Of a stretch of 64,000 nt of DNA, positions 41,447 to 50,993 are shown piece by piece. Made by a program: the position numbers and the translations under genes. A model generated the notes under the pieces. The model was not told the DNA's origin. It ran no database searches and saw only the letters and a program-made list of their open reading frames with translations. How positions within the stretch are numbered: position 1 is the stretch's first letter; every line of letters begins with the position of its first letter. Origin of the DNA: GCA-2706205 sp964215955 (GTDB taxonomy: Bacteria > Bdellovibrionota > Bacteriovoracia > Bacteriovoracales > Bacteriovoracaceae); assembly GCA_964215955.1 (NCBI GenBank), contig CAXPDR010000037.1, positions 1-64,000 of the forward strand, written 5' to 3'.

Positions 41447-44288
41447 AAATATTTTAGCGATATTAATGTTGACTGCGCCAGCTGCCTGGGGGGATGTTAT
41501 TATTCCGGTAAGTAATGGTACTAATACTGTACCTCTAGGAAAAGGGTATAATCAAGAGAAAGATCTTTTTAGAGGTGAGTGTGTTGATGGAACTGTGACT
41601 TATGAAGGTAAACAAGAATCAAATTTTGGTCTTAGTTCGACGATTTCTCAAAAAAGTTTGTCTGATGAACTGGGATTTTCTGCTGGTTTCAAAGTAAAAA
41701 CTGGTGTGACTACCCATAAAGGCTCGGCAAAGTTTTTGAAATCGACTATGGAAAGTGGATACTCGATTTCTTCTACATTTTATTCAAATTATTCATTTAA
41801 AGACGCTTATCTGGAAAACCCAACCCTGACACCCATGGCACAAGGTCTTCTTAATAATCCAGAACGTTTTAAAACAACTTGTGGTGATCATTTTATCCAA
41901 AGAAGAAGCAGAGGTGCTAAATTATTTTATAATATTAAAATTGAATTCTCTTCAAAGAAGTCTAAAGATGTTTTTGAAGCCAACTATAATTTTAATGGAT
42001 CTTTTGCTTCTGCATATGCCAAATTAAAGAAAAATAAATCAAAATTTTCTAAGAAAACTTCGGTTAAGTTTTCTGCAATTCAAATTGGCGGAGATATTTC
42101 TAAGTTAACCGGACTTATTTCAAATGGAGAAACTTCAAATGAAGCGAAATCGACTTATGCTTTTGTCGATTGTTCTTTTGGAGATTTTAGTAAATGTGAT
42201 GAAGTCATGAAGGCAGCCCTTGATTATGCTACAGATAACACTTCTGGCTTTCCTTCTCAAATTGCTGTGGATAATAACGATCAAAATACCGGGCCAGCTT
42301 CTTTAACTTATACAGCTTCAGATTATGAGACTTTAGGGATTTATGTAGAGCTACCTAGAGAGGTTACCTTTACTATTAAAAATATTAGAAGAAGATTATC
42401 ATCTTTGTTTGATGAGCTATTTAATCAAGCCACTAAAGTTGAACATATGTTATCAAGTAGTGTTGTGAGGCTTACTACAGATCAAAGAGAGAAATTTTTA
42501 ATGATGAAAAATGATCTTGATACAAGGGTTGAACTTACTTCATCAGCGATTTATGACTGCTTTCAAGCTCCACTTGAATGTAGGGGAATTAGAAAAGAAC
42601 TTCTTGATAATGAAGATTTAACAAAGCTTTATACTGATAAGGAATTAATTGTGAAAAAGGAAGACTTTGCACAATTTTGTGATTTTTCAAAGTCCATGGG
42701 AGCTAAAAAAGAATTAAAAGACTCTATTGAAGCTATGATTGCAAAAGCTAAAGCGATTAATCCTGAAGAGTTTGAAGAAAACAATACTGAATCAAGTGTA
42801 GATCAATGTTATGCAGCTCAAACAGTTTTAGAAAGTGAGACAGAATTAGATTTAAGTGATTTAAAAATAACAGATGTTAGAGCATTGAAAATGTTTTATA
42901 ATCTTGAAAAACTCAATTTAAGCCTTAATCAAATTCGGGATATTGATCCGCTGTTGCAACTTAAAAACCTTAGAGTTTTAAATCTTTCAGGTAATAACAT
43001 TGAGACAATTCGAGGGATTAGTAGTCTTGAAAACCTAGAAAGATTAAACCTATCAACAAATGATTTACTAGATGTTTCAGAAGTAGAAGTTTTAAAGTCT
43101 TTAAAAAGACTAGATATCAGAAATAATGCTGCAAGTTTAAACTGTCCTCTAAAAGATAAGACAAGATGTATTAAGTTTGATGTAAGAGGTAAAATTCAAA
43201 GCTTTCCAGTTATGTCATCAGAACTTGAAACTCCTAGACTTGGACATCAGAGTATTAAGATAGGATCAAAAATTATAACTTTAGGTGGTTTTTATAAAGA
43301 TGAAATGAAAACAAAAGAACATAAAGCGATTGAAGTTTACGGAAATGACGATTTTTCTTATCTTCAATTTAAATCAACTGAGATTGGAAATAAATCCTTT
43401 GTTTATCATAAGATGATGGAGCTTGAGGGAAATGATTTTATTTCAGTTGGTGGTCTTAATTCTAATAGTTTATATCATTTCTCTATTAACAAAAACCATG
43501 TAGAAGTTGAGTCATTACATAGAATGAATAATATTCGCGTTGATCATACATTGGTTAGAAAAAACGATGAAGTATTTATTATTGGAGGGTTTAAGAGGGC
43601 CAGCCATTACTGGAATCCAAGAGAGGCGACTAGAAGTGTTGAGATATATAACTTTAGAACTCAATTATTAAGAACTGGTGCTTCGTTGAATATTCCAAGA
43701 GCTGGACATACAGCAACTCTACTTGATGACGGAAGAATTTTAGTTGTCGGTGGGTTTAACCTTAACGGGGATAGCATCAATACTGCAGAATTATACGATC
43801 CAAAGCTTGGCCGATTTGTAATGTTGAATTCATTTCTAAAAGATGGAAGAGGATACCATAAGGCGATAAAAGGAAATGATGGAAAAGTTTATATTATCGG
43901 TGGATATAAAGATGCAACTGATACTACTGGGAAAATTGAAATTTTTGATCCTAAGGAGAATTCTTTCTTTGAGAGTATTGAGCATCTAGTGGCCGAAAGA
44001 GGAGATTTTCAAGCAATTCTCATGGAGTCAGGGCATATTATGATTGCTGGTGGGGCGAAAACATTCAATATTGAAGATAAGGATAGAAGTTGTGTCAATT
44101 GTACCGATAGAATTGAAATTTACGATCCATTTTCTCAAAGTGTAACTATGCTTAAATCGACTTTATCCAAAGCTAAAGCTAATTTTACCCTTATCGCAAT
44201 TGATAAGAATAAAATGATCTCAATTGGAGGCTCTAAAGAAGATCTAAGAGATGAAATTTACACCATTATGACACTAATTGGTATGTAA
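41439..44288 (+). CDS. Large secreted LRR and Kelch-repeat protein
   Basis: 949 residues from ATG 41439 (AAAGGAG upstream). Signal peptide ends APAAWGD. The N-terminal 330 residues are unassigned beta/alpha with Cys pairs. A leucine-rich repeat block follows (about 475-575: LDLSDLKITDVRAL, LNLSLNQIRDIDPL, LNLSGNNIETIRGI, LNLSTNDLLDV). Six Kelch-type blades end it (VVGGFNLNGDSINTAELYDP, IIGGYKDATDTTGKIEIFDP, IAGGAKTF), forming a beta-propeller. Such architecture suggests surface binding. Last gene of the Hint operon; a weak hairpin follows at 44301. Confidence 0.85.
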   Translation: MFKNILAILMLTAPAAWGDVIIPVSNGTNTVPLGKGYNQEKDLFRGECVDGTVTYEGKQESNFGLSSTISQKSLSDELGFSAGFKVKTGVTTHKGSAKFLKSTMESGYSISSTFYSNYSFKDAYLENPTLTPMAQGLLNNPERFKTTCGDHFIQRRSRGAKLFYNIKIEFSSKKSKDVFEANYNFNGSFASAYAKLKKNKSKFSKKTSVKFSAIQIGGDISKLTGLISNGETSNEAKSTYAFVDCSFGDFSKCDEVMKAALDYATDNTSGFPSQIAVDNNDQNTGPASLTYTASDYETLGIYVELPREVTFTIKNIRRRLSSLFDELFNQATKVEHMLSSSVVRLTTDQREKFLMMKNDLDTRVELTSSAIYDCFQAPLECRGIRKELLDNEDLTKLYTDKELIVKKEDFAQFCDFSKSMGAKKELKDSIEAMIAKAKAINPEEFEENNTESSVDQCYAAQTVLESETELDLSDLKITDVRALKMFYNLEKLNLSLNQIRDIDPLLQLKNLRVLNLSGNNIETIRGISSLENLERLNLSTNDLLDVSEVEVLKSLKRLDIRNNAASLNCPLKDKTRCIKFDVRGKIQSFPVMSSELETPRLGHQSIKIGSKIITLGGFYKDEMKTKEHKAIEVYGNDDFSYLQFKSTEIGNKSFVYHKMMELEGNDFISVGGLNSNSLYHFSINKNHVEVESLHRMNNIRVDHTLVRKNDEVFIIGGFKRASHYWNPREATRSVEIYNFRTQLLRTGASLNIPRAGHTATLLDDGRILVVGGFNLNGDSINTAELYDPKLGRFVMLNSFLKDGRGYHKAIKGNDGKVYIIGGYKDATDTTGKIEIFDPKENSFFESIEHLVAERGDFQAILMESGHIMIAGGAKTFNIEDKDRSCVNCTDRIEIYDPFSQSVTMLKSTLSKAKANFTLIAIDKNKMISIGGSKEDLRDEIYTIMTLIGM

Positions 44289-44300
44289 TTAGATAATTTA

Positions 44301-44325
44301 CCCCTCTAGGTTTATAGCTTAGGGG
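44301..44325 (+). terminator. Weak hairpin after the LRR-Kelch gene
   Basis: CCCCT (44301-44305) pairs with AGGGG (44321-44325), with a long loop and only a short T run after it. It probably marks the operon end, but its strength is doubtful. Confidence 0.3.
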
Positions 44326-44380
44326 GGATTTAAAATCAGAACTTCCTTGAAAACCTGCCAGAACCCGCTAAAATAATGAC

Positions 44381-44953
44381 ATGAAATATTTATCTTTAAT
44401 TCTTGTGTTTTTAAGCTGTACTACAATGGTCAAAAAAGAAATGACCGAGGAACAAAAAGAAGCCCTTACGATCAAAAGGCTTAAATTCATTAGGCCAATC
44501 TTAAAATCTGATGATTTTCAATTTATGAAATGTGAAGAGGTTGGTGAGTTTGAACATAAGACTGACGAAGATATTAACGAAGAGTTCTGGAAAGTTTTTG
44601 GTACAACTGAACTTAGAAACCATGAGCTTGCTGCAAAAGCCAATATCATGTTTTTAAAGCATGGGAAATTTGGAAAAATTCATAGTTTTAAGGCTAATTA
44701 TTTCAAATGCAATACCGTAGTAAATGCCAAGGAAACTGGTGATGTTGGCATGTGTAAAGCGTCTAAAGAAAAGATTTTTACTATTAAGCTTAATCGTCAA
44801 GTGAGTCAAGATATTGCTAAAGAGCTTATGAAACAAAAAATTCGCTACTATGCTATAAATAATTACTATAAAACTTATAGTTTTAGAAACTTCAAATACA
44901 GCTTTACAAAGAAAGAGTACTCAGCAGAATCCTCATTATATAAATGCTATTAA
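44381..44953 (+). CDS. Lipoprotein, unknown function
   Basis: 190 residues with a short signal sequence and lipobox FLSC. The mature part is basic and charged, with four later Cys (FMKCEE, YFKCNT, GMCKAS, YKCY) that may form disulfides. No family is recognised. It stands alone between the Kelch gene and the riboswitch. Confidence 0.65.
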   Translation: MKYLSLILVFLSCTTMVKKEMTEEQKEALTIKRLKFIRPILKSDDFQFMKCEEVGEFEHKTDEDINEEFWKVFGTTELRNHELAAKANIMFLKHGKFGKIHSFKANYFKCNTVVNAKETGDVGMCKASKEKIFTIKLNRQVSQDIAKELMKQKIRYYAINNYYKTYSFRNFKYSFTKKEYSAESSLYKCY

Positions 44954-44983
44954 ATTCAAAATAACTTAGTATAATAAATGAAA

Positions 44984-45066
44984 ATATTTATCATTCATTG
45001 GAAGTTCGGTGAGACTCCGGCGCTGTCCCGCAACTGTGATTTTAAGCCAGATACAAGAATGATTTT
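44984..45066 (+). promoter_or_regulatory. Cobalamin riboswitch
   Basis: The core GGAAGTTCGGTGAGACTCCG-GC, CTGTCCCGCAACTGT and AAGCCAGATAC matches the B12-box consensus. The ends pair as P1 (ATCATTC near 44990 with GAATGAT near 45060). A GAGGAGGAAAG binding site and TTG start follow directly, so control is probably translational. It precedes a TonB-dependent receptor, the classical target. Confidence 0.9.
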
Positions 45067-45086
45067 AATACACCCGAGGAGGAAAG

Positions 45087-46892
45087 TTGAAAAAGTTGTC
45101 CCTGTTAATCCCCAGCTTAATAGCATTCAATACATTTGCTTATGAGTTAGAGCCAATCATTGTTTCGTCAAAACAAAGTCATTCTGAAAAAGAACTTTTA
45201 GACACTGTTAGTGTATATAAAGTGAATACTTCAGATGCAAGTTCTAGCACAAGAGTTGTTGACCTACTTGGAAAAATTCCAGGAGTAGAGGTCATTAAAA
45301 GCGGTTTGTTTGGTGGTACAGCTGGAGTGGCGATTAGAGGGCAAGAAACTAGGCACACTCTTGTTTTAGTGGATGGAAAGAAGCTCTATGATTCTACTAC
45401 ACCTAATCGAGGTTTAAATCTCAATGTATTGAATACTTCTGAAATAGAAAAGATCGAAGTATTAAAAGGAGCTCAAAGTGTTATGTATGGCTCTGATGCA
45501 ATCGGTGGAGTGGTTAATATTATCACTAAAAAAGCTGATGGTAAGGGAAGTCTAATGGTTTCAGGTGGATATTACTCTGAGTTAGGGATTTCAAGTTCTC
45601 ATGTTTTTCAAAATGAAAGTGCTTTGAAATTATCTGCTTATGTTCAAAACTCAGACTTTGATAGTGAAGCAAAAGATGGAACAGAAAAGGACCAATCTGA
45701 AAATAAGGGCTTTGATTTAAAACATACTTTTGATTATAAAAACTTTAGTCTCGATTCAAATATAAAATATTCTAAAAACTTTAGTGAAGTTGATGAATAT
45801 GATTATACAAATAATGAAACTATTGATGATAAATTTTCTAATAATTCTGATGAAGTTCATAGCTTTGGATTTGATTTGTCTCATAAAGCAAATTCAACGC
45901 TTGATTTAAAATATATTTTTGCATCTTCACGTTACAATAGATCTATAAAATATAAGGAAAGTTTAGACTACACTAAAGATAGTTATGAAGGCGGACTAGA
46001 TGAATTTGAATTTCGGGGAAAACTTAAAAGAGTTCCGGGTCCGATGAGCTTTGGAATTCATACCGTTAGTGAAAGATATGAATCGGATGATGTGAATGAA
46101 AAAATAGTGACTATGAACGATGTTTTTTTAAGTCAGTACTATGAAGATCGAATAAACTTTTATGAATTAGGTGGAAGAATCGCTAGCAATAATGATTACG
46201 GAAGTCATTTATTGTATTCTTTGGGTTATGGAAGAAACCTTAATAAAGAAAATCAAATCAAGCTCACTCATAAAACAGCTTATAAAGCACCTAGTGTTTA
46301 TCAGTTAAGAGGCCCTGAAACAAGTTATGGACTAGTTGGAAATGAAAACCTTGGTCCTGAAAAGAGTAGAGGAGTAGAGCTAGCCTATCTCTTTAATCTA
46401 AATAAACAATATACTTTAAATTCAGCTATTTTTTATAATGAGGTCGAGGATTTAATCGACTTTAAAAGTGGGACTGGGTACGTAAATGAAGATTATGGAA
46501 TCTACCGCGGATTAGAAATTGGTGGTAATGCTAGTTACGAAAAATTTCTGGTTTCGGCCAATGCTACTTTTTTAAATATTTCTCTTTCAAGTGGAGATGA
46601 AGCTTCCAATAGACCTGATTTTTCTTTGAATACTAAAATGGATTATAAGTATAATGACCATCAAACTTTTGGATTTGTATGGAACTGGAAAGGACGTCGT
46701 TTTGAAACTGTTAGTAATGAGACATTTAAGCTATCTCCTTATGATTCGTTAGATCTTAATTATTCATTTAGTAAAAATAGAACAGAAGTTGTTGCAACTG
46801 TTACCAATATTTTTGATCGAGAATATGAAGTCAAAAGAGGGTATTCAGTTCTTCGCAGGGCCTTTCAGGTAGGGATGAAGTATAAATTTTAA
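45087..46892 (+). CDS. btuB: TonB-dependent receptor, probable vitamin B12 transporter
   Basis: A 601-residue outer-membrane receptor. Signal peptide ends TFAYELE. A TonB box-like EPIIVSSKQ lies next, then the plug (RVVDLLGKIPGVEVIKSG, GVAIRGQETRHTLVLVDGKK, IEKIEVLKGAQSVMYGSDAIGGVVNI) and a 22-strand barrel ending in Phe (VGMKYKF). The cobalamin riboswitch just upstream makes B12 or another corrinoid the likely substrate. TTG start behind GAGGAGG. The receiver gene at 46908 follows after 15 bases. Confidence 0.92.
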   Translation: MKKLSLLIPSLIAFNTFAYELEPIIVSSKQSHSEKELLDTVSVYKVNTSDASSSTRVVDLLGKIPGVEVIKSGLFGGTAGVAIRGQETRHTLVLVDGKKLYDSTTPNRGLNLNVLNTSEIEKIEVLKGAQSVMYGSDAIGGVVNIITKKADGKGSLMVSGGYYSELGISSSHVFQNESALKLSAYVQNSDFDSEAKDGTEKDQSENKGFDLKHTFDYKNFSLDSNIKYSKNFSEVDEYDYTNNETIDDKFSNNSDEVHSFGFDLSHKANSTLDLKYIFASSRYNRSIKYKESLDYTKDSYEGGLDEFEFRGKLKRVPGPMSFGIHTVSERYESDDVNEKIVTMNDVFLSQYYEDRINFYELGGRIASNNDYGSHLLYSLGYGRNLNKENQIKLTHKTAYKAPSVYQLRGPETSYGLVGNENLGPEKSRGVELAYLFNLNKQYTLNSAIFYNEVEDLIDFKSGTGYVNEDYGIYRGLEIGGNASYEKFLVSANATFLNISLSSGDEASNRPDFSLNTKMDYKYNDHQTFGFVWNWKGRRFETVSNETFKLSPYDSLDLNYSFSKNRTEVVATVTNIFDREYEVKRGYSVLRRAFQVGMKYKF

Positions 46893-46907
46893 TATCTAGG
46901 ATGAATT

Positions 46908-47225
46908 ATGAGCAAGTTAAATATTATTCTCATCGATGATGATAATTTAATGCATATGGTTTGGAGTAAGGGATTAAAAGACTATAACTTCACTAGTTTT
47001 TTCTCTATTGAAGACTTCATCTCTAAGGCTTCCGATTACCCAAAGGACGCGCTTGTTTATATAGACTCAGATCTGGGAAATGGGGTTAGAGGTGAAATTG
47101 ATGGAAAAAAAATCTTTGATCTCGGGTTTTCCAATATTTATATTGCAACTGGCTATTCAGCTGATGATATTAAAAAAGCAGACTGGATAAAAGAAGTGGT
47201 GGGGAAGAGACCCCCCACCTTTTAA
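46908..47225 (+). CDS. Single-domain response regulator receiver
   Basis: 105 residues with the acidic pair in IILIDDDNLMH, a probable phospho-Asp in VYIDSDLG, TGYS and a late Lys (VVGKRPP). It has no output domain. It resembles the receiver at the C-terminus of the kinase at 32433 (both read DDDxxMHxxWS), so a shared phosphorelay is conceivable. It may be co-transcribed with btuB. A terminator overlaps its last codons. Confidence 0.75.
   Translation: MSKLNIILIDDDNLMHMVWSKGLKDYNFTSFFSIEDFISKASDYPKDALVYIDSDLGNGVRGEIDGKKIFDLGFSNIYIATGYSADDIKKADWIKEVVGKRPPTF
47198..47223 (+). terminator. Intrinsic terminator overlapping the receiver stop
   Basis: GGTGGGG (47198-47204) pairs with CCCCACC (47213-47219), followed by TTTT. 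The stem is inside the final codons, so the receiver's Pro-Pro-Thr-Phe ending is also terminator sequence. Confidence 0.75.
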
Positions 47226-47590
47226 TCTTCACATTTTAGAGCATATCTATATTTATTCTTACTTTTTAAACCTACTTCCGCTAGATTACAAAAAATTCTT
47301 GCAGCACATTTAGAATTAATCTGCGTTGTAAATCTATAGTTTGAGTTACTAATAATTCCAAACCTCGCTAAACAATAGAAAGCTTCAAGCTGGCATGAAT
47401 TTTTTATTTCCATGGCAGTTTGATACTTACTGTTTGATTTTAGCCCATAACTAGTCAGTGCTTGAATTGCATCAGTTTTATAATAAGGGGATTTATCACA
47501 AGTTTCTGAATAATTATATTGTTGAATTTGATCATTCGCCAATATTGAGTTTGAAATAAATAGTGTAAAGATAATAGCTAATTTGTTCAT
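47222..47590 (-). CDS. Small secreted protein with three 32-residue repeats
   Basis: 122 residues: signal peptide (LFISNSILAND), then three copies of a unit like A-x2-L-x-S/R-x-GLKSNSKY-x2-A-x-x-IK-x-S/K-C (around GLKSNSKYQTAMEIKNSC, GIISNSNYRFTTQINSKC, GLKSKNKYRYALKCED). Each unit has a Gly-Asn-Lys-Tyr core and ends with Cys. AAGGAG precedes the ATG. Function unknown; the repeats suggest a compact disulfide-linked helical protein outside the cell. Confidence 0.72.
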   Translation of the reverse strand: MNKLAIIFTLFISNSILANDQIQQYNYSETCDKSPYYKTDAIQALTSYGLKSNSKYQTAMEIKNSCQLEAFYCLARFGIISNSNYRFTTQINSKCAARIFCNLAEVGLKSKNKYRYALKCED

Positions 47591-47670
47591 TGTTTTTCTC
47601 CTTGTTTTTTTTCTGTAATTTAAGGCAGGTCGGAGGGGAGAAATAGGGACGCGATTATTCTATGTAAAAA

Positions 47671-48837
47671 TTACTGATTCAAATAATAAAACCTATCTTT
47701 TGAATAAATATTAACACCCTTACTACGAATTCTTTTGATAAGCTTTTTTAGTTTATCTAATTCTAGCTCACTGTAGATTGTATCTTCGTAAATCTGTTCA
47801 AGTAAGTAACCTTCAAATAAACCGTTCTTTCCAGCAGCTGTTAAGAGTAGAATGATTTTTTCTTGTGGCGTTTTTGAACTAGTTTTCGACTGGTTCTGTT
47901 GTCCTAAGGACATTTTTAACACTTTTCTATATGGAAATGAATAGTAGGATAGATTTAAATTCTCTAAACCTTTAAGTTCTTCAATTTTAAGATTGTAATG
48001 ATTATTTATAAAAGCCAATTCATACAGTGGAAGTATCGAACTATTTGCACCAGATAAAAGGCCGTAGGCCTTCTTTATATATTCTTTTGCTGAATCTTTT
48101 GAGCCTTTAACGAGTTCAAGCATTCCTAGAGATATGAGGCAATATGCGAAATCTTTATTATTAATTTTATTATCGACAAAGATTCTTTTAGAGTGTTTGA
48201 GTTCCTCTTCTGCCTTAGAAATTTCACTATTTCTAAGATGATAATCACCTTTGACTTGATGATAGATGGAGTCCAACATTGGGCTTGTTTTAGCGTAAGC
48301 TTCAACTTTTTTAATTAATGAGATGGCATTGGTATAATCTTCCAAACCTGCTAAAGAATCAGCTTCTGAAATTACAGCAAAAAAATGGGCAGAAGTTCCA
48401 ATTTGAATTAACTCAGCTGCCTTTTTAAAATAAACTCTCGCAGAATTAAAATCAAATGTTTGGAGGTAATGATTTCCAAGAGAGTTATTAACCTGCGGGT
48501 ATTTTTTTTCAACTTTTTCAATTAAGTTTTCTTTTATTAAAAAATCATAACGCTTCTTAGCTGTTTTATGGGCACCTAGAAAATTTAAATGATGGGTTTT
48601 TCTAACAAATTCAATAAGATCGTCAACAGATAGATCAAGAGTTTCATTAAGTATATCTATTTTCCCTTTTAATAGTTTAGAATGTGAGTTTTCTCCAATC
48701 CAATGATAGATTGAAGATATCTGTACTCTATCAATGGTGGAGAAGGCTTTTTTCTTATTTTTCTTTTGAAAATAAGTCTTGGTGTTTAAATGTTCACCAT
48801 GATTAAGAAATGGGGATAAGTTTTCAATCACGTGCAT
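47671..48837 (-). CDS. TPR-type regulator with C-terminal winged-helix-like domain
   Basis: 388 residues, cytoplasmic. The middle (about 100-290) is made of helical tetratricopeptide-like repeats (GNHYLQTFDFNSARVYFKKA, LAGLEDYTNAISLIKKVEAY, LELVKGSKDSAKEYIKKAYG). The last 70 residues (KIILLLTAAGKNGLFEGYLLEQIY ... LIKRIRSKGVNIY) look like a winged-helix DNA-binding domain, such as those with two-helix and wing at the C-terminus. A TPR-controlled transcription factor is plausible. It starts two bases after the secreted-protein gene upstream. Confidence 0.65.
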   Translation of the reverse strand: MHVIENLSPFLNHGEHLNTKTYFQKKNKKKAFSTIDRVQISSIYHWIGENSHSKLLKGKIDILNETLDLSVDDLIEFVRKTHHLNFLGAHKTAKKRYDFLIKENLIEKVEKKYPQVNNSLGNHYLQTFDFNSARVYFKKAAELIQIGTSAHFFAVISEADSLAGLEDYTNAISLIKKVEAYAKTSPMLDSIYHQVKGDYHLRNSEISKAEEELKHSKRIFVDNKINNKDFAYCLISLGMLELVKGSKDSAKEYIKKAYGLLSGANSSILPLYELAFINNHYNLKIEELKGLENLNLSYYSFPYRKVLKMSLGQQNQSKTSSKTPQEKIILLLTAAGKNGLFEGYLLEQIYEDTIYSELELDKLKKLIKRIRSKGVNIYSKDRFYYLNQ

Positions 48838-48839
48838 GA

Positions 48840-50021
48840 TTACTCTTTTAAAAACTTTAATAAGTTCTGATAAAACTCCTCATACTCTGTTTTGTAATAC
48901 TCCATGACTAAGTTAAATGGTTCTTCGTTACAAGTAGCGCCAATTTCTAGATTGCTATAGAATCCATTTAAATTTAGCGTAAGTTTAAAATCATCACAGC
49001 TTGAGTGATTTAATTTAGCTTCACATTTAAAACTATTACATTGAAAAGCAATTTCATTTGAAGAATTACAAGATATTAAATGTGATACATAGACTGTTTG
49101 GTTATCGGTCCTAACAGATTTTTGGCAATCTTTTGGGTTCGTTGGAGAGTAAGTCCCTTCGAACCATTTTAAGCGCTTTTTGAGATTTGTTTCATCAAAG
49201 GCTAAGTTTCCAAACCCACGAATTTCATTAAAGTAATTATCAATATTATAGAGAGCTGGTAATGTAGGAGCTAGCATTGTTCCTAGCTGGGGATAAATTT
49301 TAGATAGGTCTTCAATCTTATCTGAATGAAGGTGATGAACGACTTTCCTTAAATCACCAGCATCATGAAAGAAGTCTCTTGCCCATTCATGGGTTAAAAA
49401 ATATGAACATTGAAGGGGATCATTTAAGAGGCTTTTAAAGGCATCAATATTTATTGAATAATGAATTATTTCAGGTAGGGGAAGTCTTATACCTACTTGG
49501 TTTAATTCACAAGAGTTTACTTCTTCTAATTCTCTAGGAGTTAAATTTTCGTCATTAAATGGAATTAATTTTCTTGGGGAGAAATGAAAAGCTCGTTTCG
49601 CTGGAACTTTTCCATTCAAAGAAGCTCTTAAATCTTTGATAAAATAGTCTAAGCCTAGGGCCAATTTTGGAAAATGATTGGATAGTTCCTTTTTTATATC
49701 CTCTAAATTACTAAGACATGAATTAGATTCCTTTAATGACTTCCTTATTTGAATACTTTTATCTCTAAGAAGGAAGTCGAGAGTTTGCGGTTTAGCTTTA
49801 TAACTGTGACAAATTATGGAGTCCCCACCGCCTCCACTGCCTCGCTCTCCGGAGGCTCGCATTATAGGAGCTGCAAAGTCTTCCATGGGCAGATTACTTT
49901 CTAATTTATTATAGAGATCTATATTCTCATTGAATTGAAATTCGTTACTTTTTGCCCAAGTATTTGCAGTAGTGCATAAAAGTATAGAGATCAATGTAAT
50001 ATAAAAGCTTGGTTTTTGCAT
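48840..50021 (-). CDS. Secreted protein with putative metal-binding HEWARDFFHD motif
   Basis: 393 residues with a signal peptide (SILLCTTANTWAKS). Near residue 60 is a GSGGGGDSIICH stretch seen in some predator secreted proteins. At about 230 is LTHEWARDFFHDAGDLRKVVHHLHS, rich in His and acidic residues and possibly a metal site. The C-terminal 120 residues have seven Cys and look like a disulfide-rich beta domain. No family assignment. First gene of a two-gene unit with the TPR regulator. Confidence 0.65.
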   Translation of the reverse strand: MQKPSFYITLISILLCTTANTWAKSNEFQFNENIDLYNKLESNLPMEDFAAPIMRASGERGSGGGGDSIICHSYKAKPQTLDFLLRDKSIQIRKSLKESNSCLSNLEDIKKELSNHFPKLALGLDYFIKDLRASLNGKVPAKRAFHFSPRKLIPFNDENLTPRELEEVNSCELNQVGIRLPLPEIIHYSINIDAFKSLLNDPLQCSYFLTHEWARDFFHDAGDLRKVVHHLHSDKIEDLSKIYPQLGTMLAPTLPALYNIDNYFNEIRGFGNLAFDETNLKKRLKWFEGTYSPTNPKDCQKSVRTDNQTVYVSHLISCNSSNEIAFQCNSFKCEAKLNHSSCDDFKLTLNLNGFYSNLEIGATCNEEPFNLVMEYYKTEYEEFYQNLLKFLKE

Positions 50022-50155
50022 GGCGTCAACTTAGCATAGATTACTTTTTATGGAGTAAATTGTGTAATTTTTACAAGATATTGTTCTCTCTATTTCTCCC
50101 TCTGAGTAGCTATTATTTTGCGCTCAATCAACAAAACAAACATAAGGAGATAAGA

Positions 50156-50560
50156 ATGAAACACACAATTTTATTAGCAACAATTTTAATGAGTTTAGCT
50201 GGTTATGCATCTGAGCAGTATGTATTTGGGGAGAGAACAGATTTCAATCAGGAGGGGAAAGTTATCACTTGTGAGGGGGATGATAGCGAATATGTATATA
50301 AAATTAGTACTTTAGTGAGCTTAAAGCCATATAAGGTATTAGATGCCAAGGGTAATATCCTTCGAACGGGAAGTGTCGATGAAACGGTTAGAACAATTGA
50401 GATCATTGATAAAGTTCATAAATTAGAAGAGTTAGCAGTTTATGTCGGTGCTTTTAAGGTAGAAAAAGGTAGTCCATCATATGGTCTAGATAAGTATCTA
50501 TCAGCTAAAGCACTTTTTAACCACCTCCTTTACGTGGGGATGAGCTTAAAGCCAAAGTAA
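50156..50560 (+). CDS. Small secreted protein, unknown
   Basis: 134 residues from ATG 50156 behind AAGGAGATAAG; the longer in-frame extension to 50009 has no signal or binding site. Signal peptide ends AGYASE. The mature part is a mixed beta protein with a single Cys. No family is recognised. Confidence 0.7.
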   Translation: MKHTILLATILMSLAGYASEQYVFGERTDFNQEGKVITCEGDDSEYVYKISTLVSLKPYKVLDAKGNILRTGSVDETVRTIEIIDKVHKLEELAVYVGAFKVEKGSPSYGLDKYLSAKALFNHLLYVGMSLKPK

Positions 50561-50726
50561 ACAACTGAAGCACCAGACTATGTTTTAAAAAGATTCGCTT
50601 AGAAGGCGTTAGGGCAGTTATCATTTTTTGTGGAAGACAGGAAAATAAAAAACTTTGAGTAATTGGAAGCTCTTGAAATTATTGGTGTAAAAAGAGATTA
50701 ATCTTTCACTTCCAGACTTTGTCTTT
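50561..50726. other. Gene-free interval
   Basis: 166 bases between two small genes show no promoter, terminator or repeat that I can support. Confidence 0.4.
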
Positions 50727-50993
50727 ATGTTCATCCCCATTCAAGTAGGTCGGTTAAAAGCACTTTGTAATGAAGTAGGGTTGAATTTTAACTCTACCAG
50801 TATTAGCAGGGACTCTATGAAGCTGAATTGTATTAACGAAAAACAAGAGTTTATTAGGCTAATTGATTTCAAATCATTTGAATTAAAAGATGGAGAAGAA
50901 ATTTCATTTTTGACGGTTAATTTGGATGGAACTAAATATGAAGATTTGTCTTCTCCGCGAAATATCATGGATTTAAAATGTACATCTAAATAA
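50727..50993 (+). CDS. Small hypothetical protein, possibly a fragment
   Basis: 88 residues, no signal peptide, with three Cys in exported-protein-like contexts (LCNEVG, LNCINE, LKCTSK). No good binding site precedes the ATG. Cys content without an export signal suggests the N-terminal part of a secreted protein was lost. Function unknown. Confidence 0.4.
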   Translation: MFIPIQVGRLKALCNEVGLNFNSTSISRDSMKLNCINEKQEFIRLIDFKSFELKDGEEISFLTVNLDGTKYEDLSSPRNIMDLKCTSK

